The notes beneath the pieces were generated by a model that saw only the letters and a list, made by a program, of their open reading frames with translations, was not told where the DNA came from and did no database searches. From RGIG426 sp045640165 (GTDB lineage Bacteria; Bacillota; Clostridia; Oscillospirales; Acutalibacteraceae): 64,000 bases of DNA. The stretch is from the NCBI GenBank assembly GCA_045640165.1, contig JAZUEK010000037.1, positions 1 through 64,000 of the forward strand, read 5' to 3'. Every line of letters begins with the position of its first letter. Within the stretch, counting starts at the first letter, position 1. This document shows positions 7,312-16,038 of the stretch, in pieces. Both the position numbers and the translations under genes were made by a program.

Positions 7312-8682
7312 TTACAGCATCGCTTTCATCGCGGCGAGTTGGGCTTCCACCGAGGAGACGGACGTGCCGCCCTCGCTGTTGCGACGATCCACACAGTTTT
7401 TGAGGTCCACCGCATCGTACACGCCCTCGTCGATTTGGTCGCAAAAGCTCTGGTAGGTCGCGAGCGGCAGGGTTTCGAGCACCGCGCCGGTTTTGATGCA
7501 CTCCGCGACCACCTGGCCGGACACTTTATACGCCGAGCGGAACGGCAGTCCCTTGCCGACGAGGTAATCCGCCAAGTCGGTGGCGTTGATAAAGCCGGTT
7601 TGGGCGGCTTTTTTCATATTGTCGGGCAGGACGTTCATCGTCTCCACCATACCGGCGAACACGTCGAGGCACATTTTCACGGTATCCACCGCGTCGAACA
7701 CGCTCTCTTTGTCTTCCTGCATATCCTTATTATAGGCAAGCGGCAGGCCTTTCAAGACGGTGAGCAGCGAGAACAAATCGCCGTACACGCGGCCGGTTTT
7801 GCCGCGCACGAGTTCCGCCATATCGGAATTTTTCTTTTGCGGCATAATGGACGAGCCGGTGGTGAAGGCATCCGACAGTTCGACGAACTTGAATTCCCAA
7901 CTCGACCAGAGAATGATTTCCTCGGCAAAACGGGACATATGCATCTGAAGCACCGCAATCGCCGCCATCAGTTCCACCGCAAAGTCGCGGTCGGACACGC
8001 CGTCAATCGAGTTTAAGCACACGCTGTCGAAACCGAGTTTTTCGGCTTCAAACTTCCGGTCGGTCGGAAAGGTCGTTCCGGCGAGCGCACAACTGCCGAT
8101 CGGCGACACGTTCATGCGTTTTTTGCAGTCTTTGAGGCGGTCGAGGTCACGGAACAGCATCGAGGCGTACGCCAAAAGATGATGTCCGAACGTAATCGGT
8201 TGCGCGCGCTGCAAATGGGTATAACCGGGAACAATCGCGTCTTTATACGCTTCCGCTTTGTCGAGAACGGCGGCGAGAAGCGCTTTCGTTTTTGCGGAAA
8301 TCTCGTCGATTTCCTCGCGCAAAGTGAGGCGCAGGTCGAGCGCGACTTGGTCGTTACGGCTACGGGCGGTGTGCAGTTTTTTGCCCACGTCACCGAGCCG
8401 CTCGGTCAGCACCTGCTCGACGAACATATGGATATCCTCGCAGGACATATCAATATCGAGCTTGCCGCTCTCCAAATCGTCCAAAATGCCTTGCAGACCC
8501 TCAATCAGCGCCTCCGCGTCTGCCTGCGACAAAATGCCGGTAGCGCCGAGCATCGCCGCATGCGCCATACTGCCGGTAATATCCTGTTTTGCCATCCGGC
8601 AGTCAAACCGAATGGAGGAGTTGAAATCATCGGCAAGAGCGCTGGTTTCGCCGCTCGTTCTGCCTGCCCACATTTTTGCCAT
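7312..8682 (-). CDS. argH: Argininosuccinate lyase ArgH
   Basis: Cleaves argininosuccinate to arginine and fumarate, the last step of arginine synthesis. 456 residues, family length, fumarase/aspartase superfamily. The superfamily signature GSSIMPQKKNSDMAELVRGK is intact, including the mobile catalytic loop serine and the MPxKxN core; SRNDQVALDLRL and GYTHLQRAQPITFGHH (catalytic His) are present. Lies 20 bases after argG, in the same operon, and is followed by a strong terminator. Confidence 0.97.
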   Translation of the reverse strand: MAKMWAGRTSGETSALADDFNSSIRFDCRMAKQDITGSMAHAAMLGATGILSQADAEALIEGLQGILDDLESGKLDIDMSCEDIHMFVEQVLTERLGDVGKKLHTARSRNDQVALDLRLTLREEIDEISAKTKALLAAVLDKAEAYKDAIVPGYTHLQRAQPITFGHHLLAYASMLFRDLDRLKDCKKRMNVSPIGSCALAGTTFPTDRKFEAEKLGFDSVCLNSIDGVSDRDFAVELMAAIAVLQMHMSRFAEEIILWSSWEFKFVELSDAFTTGSSIMPQKKNSDMAELVRGKTGRVYGDLFSLLTVLKGLPLAYNKDMQEDKESVFDAVDTVKMCLDVFAGMVETMNVLPDNMKKAAQTGFINATDLADYLVGKGLPFRSAYKVSGQVVAECIKTGAVLETLPLATYQSFCDQIDEGVYDAVDLKNCVDRRNSEGGTSVSSVEAQLAAMKAML

Positions 8683-8702
8683 GGTCGTTCCTCGCTTTTT
8701 GC

Positions 8703-9938
8703 TTATTTGCCGTTTTTCTTGTTCACCGCCGCCTGCACTTTAATCGGCAGACCATAGAGGTTGATGAATCCGGCGGAATCTTTTTGGTCATAGTCGCTCT
8801 CACCGAAGGTCGCGAGCTCATCGCTGTACAGCGAATACGGGCTCCACACACCGGCTTTGATGATGTTGCCTTTGTAGAGTTTAAGCCGCACTTTACCGGT
8901 CACGTTCTCTTGCGTTTTGTCCACGAACGCAGACAGCGCCTCGCGCAGCGGCGTAAACCACTGGCCGTTGTAGACGAGTTCCGCAAAGGTGATGGAAAGG
9001 CGTTGTTTCTCGTGCAGCGTCATCTTGTCGAGGCAGATGGTCTCGAGCGTTTCGTGCGCTTTATAGAGAATCGTGCCGCCGGGAGTTTCATACACGCCGC
9101 GGCATTTCATACCGACGAGGCGGTTTTCGACGATGTCGATAAGGCCGATACCGTTTTTGCCGCCGAGTTCGTTGAGTTTGAGAATGATGTTTTTCGCGGA
9201 CATTTTCTCGCCGTCCAACGCCACCGGCGTACCCTGCTCGAAGTCGAGGGTCACGTAGGTCGGCTCATCCGGCGCTTTGATCGGGGACACGCCCATCTCG
9301 AGGAAGCCCTCTTTATCGTACAGCGGCTCGTTACCGGTGTCTTCGAGGTCGAGACCCTCGTGGGACAAGTGCCACAGGTTTTTGTCTTTGGAATAGTTGG
9401 TCTCGCGGTTAATTTTCAGCGGAATATTGTGCGCCTCGGCATAGTCGATTTCCTCTTCACGCGACTGGATGTCCCACTCACGCCACGGGGCGATAATCGG
9501 CAGTTCCGGCGCAAACGCTTTGAGCGCGAGTTCAAAACGCACCTGGTCGTTGCCCTTGCCGGTGCAACCGTGGCAGATGGCGTCCGCGTTTTCTTTAATC
9601 GCAATCTCCGCAAGGCCTTTCGCGATGCAGGGACGCGCGGTCGACGTGCCGAGCAGATAATCCTCATACACGGCGCCGGCTTTCATCGTCGGAATAATAT
9701 ACTCATCCACGTATTCCTCGGTCAAATCGAGGACGTACAGTTTGGACGCGCCGGTTTTCAGCGCTTTCTCCTCAAGACCCTCGAGTTCGTCCGCCTGACC
9801 GACGTTACCGGAAACGGCGACAACCTCGCAGTTGTTGTAATTTTCTTTCAGCCACGGGATGATGATGGACGTATCGAGACCACCCGAATACGCCAATACC
9901 ACTTTCTTGATTTTGGATTTGTCTAACATAAAAATCAC
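8703..9938 (-). CDS. argG: Argininosuccinate synthase ArgG
   Basis: ATP-dependent condensation of citrulline with aspartate. 411 residues. The PP-loop nucleotide-binding motif AYSGGLDTSIIIPWL opens the protein; HGCTGKGNDQVRFELA and the substrate-binding DLEDTGNEPLYD follow. First gene of argGH, with GAGGAGTGA as ribosome binding site and a consensus promoter immediately upstream. Other arg genes (argB-D, argF, argJ) are not in the window, so the bacterium may import or make citrulline from elsewhere in the genome. Confidence 0.97.
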   Translation of the reverse strand: MIFMLDKSKIKKVVLAYSGGLDTSIIIPWLKENYNNCEVVAVSGNVGQADELEGLEEKALKTGASKLYVLDLTEEYVDEYIIPTMKAGAVYEDYLLGTSTARPCIAKGLAEIAIKENADAICHGCTGKGNDQVRFELALKAFAPELPIIAPWREWDIQSREEEIDYAEAHNIPLKINRETNYSKDKNLWHLSHEGLDLEDTGNEPLYDKEGFLEMGVSPIKAPDEPTYVTLDFEQGTPVALDGEKMSAKNIILKLNELGGKNGIGLIDIVENRLVGMKCRGVYETPGGTILYKAHETLETICLDKMTLHEKQRLSITFAELVYNGQWFTPLREALSAFVDKTQENVTGKVRLKLYKGNIIKAGVWSPYSLYSDELATFGESDYDQKDSAGFINLYGLPIKVQAAVNKKNGK

Positions 9939-9961
9939 TCCTCTTTTTTGTTACCTTCCGC

Positions 9962-9990
9962 ATTATACGCCCACTTTTGCCGCTTGTCAA
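9962..9990 (-). promoter_or_regulatory. Sigma-A promoter of argGH
   Basis: Minus-strand TTGACA (9985-9990), 17-base spacer, TATAAT (9962-9967): a perfect consensus promoter about 25 bases upstream of the argG start. Confidence 0.9.
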
Positions 9991-10018
9991 CCCCTTTTTT
10001 GAAAAAATATGCAGAAAA

Positions 10019-10035
10019 TATTTATAATTATGCTT
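10019..10035. promoter_or_regulatory. Candidate ArgR/AhrC (ARG box) site
   Basis: The minus-strand sequence AAGCATAATTATAAATA resembles the ARG box core TGAATAATTATTCATA (12 of 16 positions by eye). It lies about 30 bases upstream of the argG -35 and between the divergent argG and glyQS promoters. This AT-rich stretch could match by chance, so the call is weak. Confidence 0.3.
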
Positions 10036-10078
10036 AATTTTGCGATTTTTCGGGATAAATACTCTTTTTTCCTTTTTA

Positions 10079-10107
10079 TTGACACGAGCGGTGCGGCGTG
10101 ATACAAT
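10079..10107 (+). promoter_or_regulatory. Sigma-A promoter of glyQS
   Basis: TTGACA (10079-10084), 17-base spacer, TACAAT (10102-10107). The leader before the ATG is only about 30 bases and contains no T-box, so glyQS does not appear to be tRNA-controlled here. AGGAGG is 7 bases before the start codon. Confidence 0.85.
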
Positions 10108-10144
10108 AAAGGATGTATGAAAAAACATTCTCAGGAGGCTCTTT

Positions 10145-11419
10145 ATGAAAAACACAGACAAGACAATGGACAAGTTGGTCGCCCTTTGCAAAGGCCGCGG
10201 ATTTGTCTATGCAGGAAGCGAAATCTACGGCGGACTTGCCAACACCTGGGACTACGGTCCTCTCGGTGTGGAACTCAAAAACAACATCAAACAGGCGTGG
10301 TGGAAGAAATTCGTGAAAGAATCCCCCTACAACGTCGGTCTTGATGCCGCCATCTTGATGAACCCCCAAACGTGGGTGGCTTCCGGTCACCTCGGCGGCT
10401 TCTCCGATCCGCTGATGGACTGCCGCGAATGCAAAGAGCGTTTCCGCGCGGATAAAATTATCGAAGACTATTGCGCCGAAAACGGTGTGGAACTGGAAAA
10501 GCCTATCGACGCGTTCTCGCAGGAAGAAATGAAAGCCTTCATCGAAGAGAAAAACATCCCCTGCCCGAGCTGCGGCAAACATAACTTCACCGATATCCGT
10601 CAGTTCAACCTGATGTTCAAAACGTTCCAAGGCGTGACCGAGGACGCGAAAAACACCGTGTATCTGCGTCCGGAAACCGCGCAGGGCATCTTTGTCAACT
10701 TCGCGAACGTCCAGAGAACGTCGCGCAAAAAAGTGCCGTTCGGCATCGGTCAAATCGGTAAATCGTTCCGCAACGAAATCACGCCGGGTAACTTTATTTT
10801 CCGCGTGCGCGAGTTCGAGCAGATGGAACTCGAATTTTTCTGCAAACCGGGCACCGACCTCGAATGGTTCAGCTACTGGCGCGGCTTCTGCCGTGATTGG
10901 CTGTTGTCGCTCGGCATCAAAGAAGAAAATCTCCGTCTGCGCGACCACGATCCGGAAGAACTCTGCTTCTACTCCAAAGCGACCACCGACTTCGAATTCT
11001 TGTTCCCGTTCGGTTGGGGCGAGCTGTGGGGCGTGGCCGACCGCACCGATTACGACTTGACCCAACACCAAAACACCTCCGGCAAAGACCTCACCTACTT
11101 CGACCAAGAAACGAACGAGCACTATATCCCCTACGTCATCGAGCCGGCGCTCGGTGTGGAACGCTCGTTCTTAGCTTTCCTTTGTGATGCGTATGACGAA
11201 GAGGTCGTGGACGCCGAAAAGAACGACACCCGTGTGGTGCTTCGCCTGCATCCGGCGCTCGCGCCGTTCAAAGCCGCGGTGTTGCCGCTTTCGAAGAAAC
11301 TGTCGGAAGAAGCGCGTAAAGTGTTCGACACTCTCGCGCCCGACTTTATGGTGGACTTCGACGATGCCGGCTCGATCGGCAAACGCTATCGCCGTCAGGA
11401 CGAAATCGGCACGCCGTAA
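10145..11419 (+). CDS. glyQS: Glycyl-tRNA synthetase (alpha2 type), truncated by an in-frame TAA
   Basis: Class II synthetase that charges tRNA-Gly, normally essential. Start is ATG 10145 after AGGAGG. Recognisable regions are FVYAGSEIYGGLANTWDYGP, the zinc-ribbon-like CPSCGKHNF, YLRPETAQGIFVNF (motif 2 region) and GVERSFLAFL (motif 3). The frame reads RRQDEIGTP and then TAA at 11417-11419, where the family has an aromatic residue (usually Tyr or Phe). Translation resumes in the same frame with a canonical remainder up to a TAA at 11546-11548. Full length would be 467 residues, as usual for the family; as written the enzyme loses part of the anticodon-binding domain. A single TAT/TAC to TAA change explains it. 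Confidence 0.92.
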   Translation: MKNTDKTMDKLVALCKGRGFVYAGSEIYGGLANTWDYGPLGVELKNNIKQAWWKKFVKESPYNVGLDAAILMNPQTWVASGHLGGFSDPLMDCRECKERFRADKIIEDYCAENGVELEKPIDAFSQEEMKAFIEEKNIPCPSCGKHNFTDIRQFNLMFKTFQGVTEDAKNTVYLRPETAQGIFVNFANVQRTSRKKVPFGIGQIGKSFRNEITPGNFIFRVREFEQMELEFFCKPGTDLEWFSYWRGFCRDWLLSLGIKEENLRLRDHDPEELCFYSKATTDFEFLFPFGWGELWGVADRTDYDLTQHQNTSGKDLTYFDQETNEHYIPYVIEPALGVERSFLAFLCDAYDEEVVDAEKNDTRVVLRLHPALAPFKAAVLPLSKKLSEEARKVFDTLAPDFMVDFDDAGSIGKRYRRQDEIGTP

Positions 11420-11548
11420 TGCGTGGCGTTCGACTTCGACAGCCTCGAAGACAACTGCGTGACCGTGCGCGAGCGCGACAGCATGGAGCAGGTGCGCTTG
11501 CCGATTGCCGAACTGTCTGCGTTCCTCGCCGAAAAAATCCGCTACTAA
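11417..11548 (+). other. In-frame remainder of glyQS after the premature TAA
   Basis: The 42 codons after the TAA read CVAFDFDSLEDNCVTVRERD, then SMEQVRLPIAELSAFLAEKI and RY, ending at TAA 11546-11548. This matches the conserved C-terminal strand of the glycyl-tRNA synthetase anticodon-binding domain (DNxVTVRxRDxMEQ). There is no ribosome binding site or start codon for separate translation. Because coding identity is undecayed, the stop is either very recent, a sequence error, or read through. Confidence 0.9.
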
Positions 11549-11578
11549 TTGAATACGAACGAAACGGAGGAATTGAAT

Positions 11579-13432
11579 ATGACATTCCGCAAAGACACCG
11601 TTTCTGCCGAAATCCTCGCCCTTCTGCCGCGCATCGGGTTTGATGCCGCGCAGGAGGGCGTTGCCCTTTGTCCCGTTTTGGATGAGACGATAAAAGGCTT
11701 TTCGGTAGAAAAAACCACCGACACGCTTTCTGTGCGCTACGAAAAACTCCCCTATCTCACCCGTGCCCTTGCGCTTTGCGCCGAGCAAACGGACGATACC
11801 TACGCCTTTTCCCAAACCGCGTGTTTCCGTCACGACGGTGCGATGATTGACTGCTCGCGCAACGCCGTGCCGACGGTGGAAACGCTCAAAGACTACCTTT
11901 GCCAAATGGCGCTGATGGGGCTCGACACGCTGATGCTCTATACCGAGGACACCTACGAAATCGAGGGCGAGCCGTATTTCGGGTTTCAGCGCGGCCGTTT
12001 CTCCCTCACCGAGCTGCGCGAAATCGACGATTTCGCCGCGTCCTACGGCATTGAGGTCGTGCCATGTATGCAAACGCTCGCCCACCTAAACGCGATTTTC
12101 CGCCATCGTCCCTCCTACGAATGCGTCCACGATATCGACGATATTCTGCTGGTGGACGAGCCGAAGACCTACGAACTCATCGACAAAATGATTGCCACCT
12201 GCCGCAAAGCGTTCCGCAGCAACCGCATTCATATCGGTATGGACGAAGCGGAGCATTTAGGTCGCGGCCGCTTCCTTGACCGCAACGGCCCGCAGGAAAC
12301 GCGCGAGATTTTACAGCGCCACCTCGAAAAAGTGTGCACTATTTGCGAAAAATACGATTTCGCGCCGATGATGTGGAGCGATATGTTCTTCAAACTCGCC
12401 AAAGCGGACACCGGCAACCAGTATTACCGCTCCGAACTGTCGCAGGAACTGATTGACAGCGTGCCTGCCGGCGTATCGCTCGTCTATTGGGATTACGTCA
12501 CGCTCGACGCCGACGTGTACCGCGAAAACCTCGCGCGCCACGCGCTGTTTAAGAATAACGACACCGTGTTTGCCGGCGGTGCGTGGAAATGGGTCGGCTA
12601 TTCGCCGCGCTCGCTGTATAGCCTCGAAACCTCTCGCTTAGCCCTTGCGCAGTGCCGCAAAGCCGGCGTTAAAGACGTGTTTGTCACGCTGTGGGGCGAC
12701 AACGGAGCGGAAGCATCGCTGTATGCCGTGCATCCGGCGTTACAACTGTTCGCTGAGATGAATTTTCACGAAAGTGTGGACGACGACCTGCTCGCGCGCC
12801 GCTTCAAAACCTGCACCGACGGCGTTTTCGAAGACTTTATGCTCGCGGATGCCCTTGACACGCCACCCGGCGGCTCGGATATGAAACTTGTGCAGCCGTC
12901 GCGCTATCTCCTCTATCAGGACAACCTTTTAGGGCTCTTCGACTTCCACGTCGGCGAGGGCTATAACGAGCATTATAAAGCGCTCGTTGAAAAATTCCGT
13001 GCCGCTGCCGCGCGCAATCCGCGCTATGCCAAAACGTTTACCACCTGGGCGGCGCTTTCGCAGGTACTGTCGAACAAAGCGGAAGTCGGAAAGCAGCTTT
13101 TCGCCGCCTATCACGCAGACGATAAAGCGGAGCTCAAACGCCTTGCCGACGTCGTGCTTCCCCAAATTGCCGACGACGTAGAGGCACTTCGCGCGGCGGA
13201 AGAAGCCCAATGGATGAGCGAGAGCAAACCGTTCGGCTTCGAAATTTTGGATATCCGACTCGCCGGCACCGCCGCACGCGCCCGTACCGCCGCGCGGCGC
13301 GTTCTCGCTTACGTAAACGGCGAAGTGGACGCCATTCCCGAACTCGAAGCGGAGCGGCTTCGTATGCACCCGACCGAAACCGACCTTTACTGGATGTATT
13401 GGCAGACGATGATTTCTGCCTGCCCGATTTGA
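11579..13432 (+). CDS. Glycoside hydrolase family 20 beta-N-acetylhexosaminidase-like enzyme
   Basis: 617-residue enzyme predicted to remove terminal N-acetylhexosamine (or galactosamine) from glycans. The GH20 catalytic Asp-Glu pair is at about residues 222-223 in HIGMDEAEHLGRGRFLDRNG; FAPMMWSDMFFKLA and VFAGGAWKWVG are further substrate-pocket sequences of the GcnA-like GH20 branch. The TIM barrel is preceded by a zincin-like N-terminal domain. No signal peptide is visible, so it is probably cytoplasmic and acts on imported oligosaccharides. I chose ATG 11579 because CGGAGG sits just before it. The gap to the glyQS reading frame is 30 bases, so the two are probably cotranscribed. Confidence 0.85.
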   Translation: MTFRKDTVSAEILALLPRIGFDAAQEGVALCPVLDETIKGFSVEKTTDTLSVRYEKLPYLTRALALCAEQTDDTYAFSQTACFRHDGAMIDCSRNAVPTVETLKDYLCQMALMGLDTLMLYTEDTYEIEGEPYFGFQRGRFSLTELREIDDFAASYGIEVVPCMQTLAHLNAIFRHRPSYECVHDIDDILLVDEPKTYELIDKMIATCRKAFRSNRIHIGMDEAEHLGRGRFLDRNGPQETREILQRHLEKVCTICEKYDFAPMMWSDMFFKLAKADTGNQYYRSELSQELIDSVPAGVSLVYWDYVTLDADVYRENLARHALFKNNDTVFAGGAWKWVGYSPRSLYSLETSRLALAQCRKAGVKDVFVTLWGDNGAEASLYAVHPALQLFAEMNFHESVDDDLLARRFKTCTDGVFEDFMLADALDTPPGGSDMKLVQPSRYLLYQDNLLGLFDFHVGEGYNEHYKALVEKFRAAAARNPRYAKTFTTWAALSQVLSNKAEVGKQLFAAYHADDKAELKRLADVVLPQIADDVEALRAAEEAQWMSESKPFGFEILDIRLAGTAARARTAARRVLAYVNGEVDAIPELEAERLRMHPTETDLYWMYWQTMISACPI

Positions 13433-13446
13433 TGTTGCAAAACAAA

Positions 13447-13486
13447 AACCCCGCCGAATGGAATTCTCCATTCGGCGGTGTTTTTC
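13447..13486. terminator. Strong terminator after the GH20 gene (bidirectional)
   Basis: Perfect 12-bp stem CCGCCGAATGGA / TCCATTCGGCGG with an ATTC loop, A-run on the left and T-run on the right. It ends rightward glyQS-GH20 and can also serve the leftward gene at 13507-13917. Confidence 0.9.
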
Positions 13487-13506
13487 AATTTCAAAAAAGA
13501 TAGGGT

Positions 13507-13917
13507 TTACGCGAGTAGGCGCGCCAGTTTTCGAGTGGCAAAAAAGCAAGCGATGCCATAATAGAGCAGTCCGATAATCGCAAGCAGGCCACAGCCGAAA
13601 AGCACGCCGACAAACACAAGAATATCTTGAGTGAAAATTCCCATAAAGACGGATACCAGTAAGCAGAGAATCCCAAAAACGACGTTTGCGATTTTATCAC
13701 GTTTGGTAAGTTCCAAAGAAACGTCGACGGTTGCTTTGCCGTCTTGTTCACGAATACACCCTTTCATCACGGGATGAAGCACCAGCGTATGAAACGCCAA
13801 ATTTTCTCTTAACTCAAATTCTTCGTCGTGAACAGCGCAAGTAAATTGGGTGGAATCGGACAACCGTCCTTTGACTGCCAAAGAAGAAATATCTGTTGAT
13901 AATCTTTTAGAGAACAT
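13507..13917 (-). CDS. Small membrane protein, unknown function
   Basis: 136 residues. The N-terminal half is soluble (about 1-78). The C-terminal half has two strongly hydrophobic helices at about 79-100 and 103-127 (VVFGILCLLVSVFMGIF and VFVGVLFGCGLLAIIGLLYY) and ends with a short basic tail. I recognise no family. It starts 30 bases after the dockerin gene and is the last gene of the leftward recA-headed series. Confidence 0.6.
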   Translation of the reverse strand: MFSKRLSTDISSLAVKGRLSDSTQFTCAVHDEEFELRENLAFHTLVLHPVMKGCIREQDGKATVDVSLELTKRDKIANVVFGILCLLVSVFMGIFTQDILVFVGVLFGCGLLAIIGLLYYGIACFFATRKLARLLA

Positions 13918-13946
13918 TCAACCACACCCTCTCGATGTTGCGTGGT

Positions 13947-14993
13947 TTACGGTTTCACGTATTTGACGTTGTAACTGTGAAGCGGCGTGGGTTCTTCCTC
14001 GTTAAGCGCCGTAACGTCGTAGGCGTCAATGGAAAACTCCACCGTTTCAATTGTAGTGACGCCGGCGGCGGCGATTTCGTCCGCATCCAAAATCAGTCCG
14101 TTTTCCATACTTGTATGCGGAAGCATCATGCCAATCCACAACGCCGACACCTCTTGGCCGTTGACCTTGGCGCTCTCACAAATATACACCAACGGCTCGT
14201 CCGTACGATTTTCCATATAGGTGTTGAGGGTCGTAAACCAGCCGAAATCGTCCGTCTCCAAGCCGGTGGAAATCGCCAAAATCTCGCTGTTGTTTACAAG
14301 CACACAGCCGTCTTTCGGCGCGCGGTCTTTTTTCACGTAGGTGGTCTCGTCGCCAACAATATAGAACTCCGGCGTTGCTTCGCCGGCATCCAGGAATTCT
14401 CCGGTTTCGAGATCCGTCGCCACGACCCACAGACCGATCTTCTCAATCTGCTCCGTAAAATCCTCGTCAATACCGAAGATTACGGTATCTACCGCGCTTT
14501 TGCCCGGCTCCAATTCCACCGACCACAGCGGAAGAAAAGAGCAGTCGTTAAATGCCGCGGCAAGCAGCGTCACCTCGACCGTGCGGTCGGTGGTCAGATT
14601 CTCCGCTCCCAACGAGATTTCAAAACCGTATTCTCCGTCGGGATTGACGCTATACAGCGTCACCGCCGCGTCCTCTCCTGCGCAAATCGGCAGGTCAAGC
14701 GGCTTCGCAAACTCGCCGAACGTCACGTCAAAACCGGCCATATATTTGCGAAGAAGCAACACGTCTTTCGTGTTGACGGCATTGTCGCCGTTGGCGTCCG
14801 CATACAGCGTCTGAATATCCACGTATATGTCAGCAAGATAGGAACGCAGCGTCAGCACGTCTTTCATATTGACCGTACCGTCGGCGTTGGCGTCACCAAA
14901 TGCCGGTCGCGGCGCCGCCACCGCAGAAATCGCGCCGGTCGCACACAGCGCCACGCACAAAAGCGCGCATACAAGTCGTTTCAGATGTTTCAT
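13947..14993 (-). CDS. Secreted protein with N-terminal type I dockerin
   Basis: 348 residues. Signal peptide MKHLKRLVCALLCVALCATG is followed at once by a two-repeat dockerin (about residues 30-85): GDANADGTVNMKDVLTLRSY and DANGDNAVNTKDVLLLRKYM, both with calcium-ligand Asp/Asn positions. The remaining ~260 residues look like beta-rich domains and are not recognised. The dockerin is N-terminal rather than at the usual C-terminus. Start chosen at ATG 14993, which overlaps the stop of the upstream lipoprotein (ATGA). Dockerins dock onto cohesins of cellulosome-type scaffolds; no cohesin is seen here. Confidence 0.8.
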   Translation of the reverse strand: MKHLKRLVCALLCVALCATGAISAVAAPRPAFGDANADGTVNMKDVLTLRSYLADIYVDIQTLYADANGDNAVNTKDVLLLRKYMAGFDVTFGEFAKPLDLPICAGEDAAVTLYSVNPDGEYGFEISLGAENLTTDRTVEVTLLAAAFNDCSFLPLWSVELEPGKSAVDTVIFGIDEDFTEQIEKIGLWVVATDLETGEFLDAGEATPEFYIVGDETTYVKKDRAPKDGCVLVNNSEILAISTGLETDDFGWFTTLNTYMENRTDEPLVYICESAKVNGQEVSALWIGMMLPHTSMENGLILDADEIAAAGVTTIETVEFSIDAYDVTALNEEEPTPLHSYNVKYVKP

Positions 14994-15526
14994 TCGTCCT
15001 CTTCTCCCTTTTCGGTAATATAGCTCCACAGCGCGTCATAGGTTCCTTTTGCCGCCTGCGCCATCGACAGCGCCAAATCGTTCGGCGACGCGGACGCAAT
15101 GATGCGGTCTTGGTTGGAGATCGTGACCGTGCCGTAATAGGCGGTAGCGTTCTCCAAAGAACGACCGCCATAGAAATCCAACGTCAGCATTTGTGCATAC
15201 GTTCCGGTCGGCTGGTCGGCAGTATCCACCGTTTTCCACCCCGTCCGATTCATCAGGTTATACAGATCCACCGCTTCCTGCCCTTTGAAAGTGTAGGTCG
15301 CGGTCACCGTTTCGGTCTCGGCGACACTTTCCGCGCCGGTGGCAGTGGGCTCTTTCGCCTTTTCTACCGTCACGAAGCACGACACATCGCCGTTTTTGAA
15401 TTCATCCAACGTATGAATCGGCGCATTAATATCCACCGACACGTCGTTGCCTCTTGCGCCGTCACAGCCGCAAAAAAGCGCCGCGCAAAGCAGCAGGCAA
15501 ACGCCTAAAGCTAAAATCCGTTTCAT
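14990..15526 (-). CDS. Lipoprotein, unknown function
   Basis: 178 residues. N-terminal MKRILALGVCLLLCAALFCG with lipobox LFCGC predicts lipidation and anchoring on the outer face of the membrane, to be processed by Lgt, encoded at 20143-21048. The body contains no recognised domain; a helix-rich C-terminus includes NDLALSMAQAAKGTYDALWS. Translationally coupled to the dockerin protein downstream, so the two may act together at the surface. Confidence 0.7.
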   Translation of the reverse strand: MKRILALGVCLLLCAALFCGCDGARGNDVSVDINAPIHTLDEFKNGDVSCFVTVEKAKEPTATGAESVAETETVTATYTFKGQEAVDLYNLMNRTGWKTVDTADQPTGTYAQMLTLDFYGGRSLENATAYYGTVTISNQDRIIASASPNDLALSMAQAAKGTYDALWSYITEKGEEDE

Positions 15527-15537
15527 CGCGTTTCTCC

Positions 15538-16020
15538 TTAGTACCCGAGCACGCCGTCAAGCGACTCATCGTTTTCAATCCAGTCCAGCACGTCGTAGGT
15601 CGTGTACTCGTCCGCAGTAGTGCGCACAATGACCTTGGAAATGCCGGCGTTGATGACCATCCGTTTGCACATCGAGCAGCAGCAAGCATTCTCAACGAGC
15701 GAACCGTCCGCCTCTTCGCCGCAAAGGAACAAGGTCGCGCCGAGCATTTTGTCGCGCGGCGCACTGATAATGGCGTTGGCCTCGGCGTGAACGCTGCGGC
15801 ACAATTCGTACCGCTCGCCACGCGGAATTTTGAGCTCCGAGCGAATGCACCGGCCGAGATCGGTACAGTTTTTGCGGCCACGGGGCGCACCCACGTAACC
15901 GGTAGACACGATTTCATCGTGGTTAACGATGACCGCGCCGTAAGAACGGCGCAGGCAAGTGCCGCGATGGCTCACCGTTTGGGCAATATCGAGATAATAG
16001 TTAATTTTGTCGCGTCGCAT
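15538..16020 (-). CDS. Deoxycytidylate (dCMP) deaminase, ComEB-like
   Basis: Zinc-dependent deaminase that turns dCMP into dUMP, supplying thymidylate synthesis. 160 residues. The catalytic motif HAEANAI supplies the zinc-binding His and proton-shuttling Glu; zinc cysteines are in ENACCCSMCKRMVINAGI. GAPRGRKNC is the family's nucleotide-binding loop. An additional N-terminal Cys/His region (RGTCLRRSYGAVIVNHD) fits the dCMP deaminase rather than the guanine or tRNA adenosine deaminase branch. Sits 17 bases after pgsA. Confidence 0.9.
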   Translation of the reverse strand: MRRDKINYYLDIAQTVSHRGTCLRRSYGAVIVNHDEIVSTGYVGAPRGRKNCTDLGRCIRSELKIPRGERYELCRSVHAEANAIISAPRDKMLGATLFLCGEEADGSLVENACCCSMCKRMVINAGISKVIVRTTADEYTTYDVLDWIENDESLDGVLGY

Positions 16021-16038
16021 AGGTTTTTCCTCCTCTAT

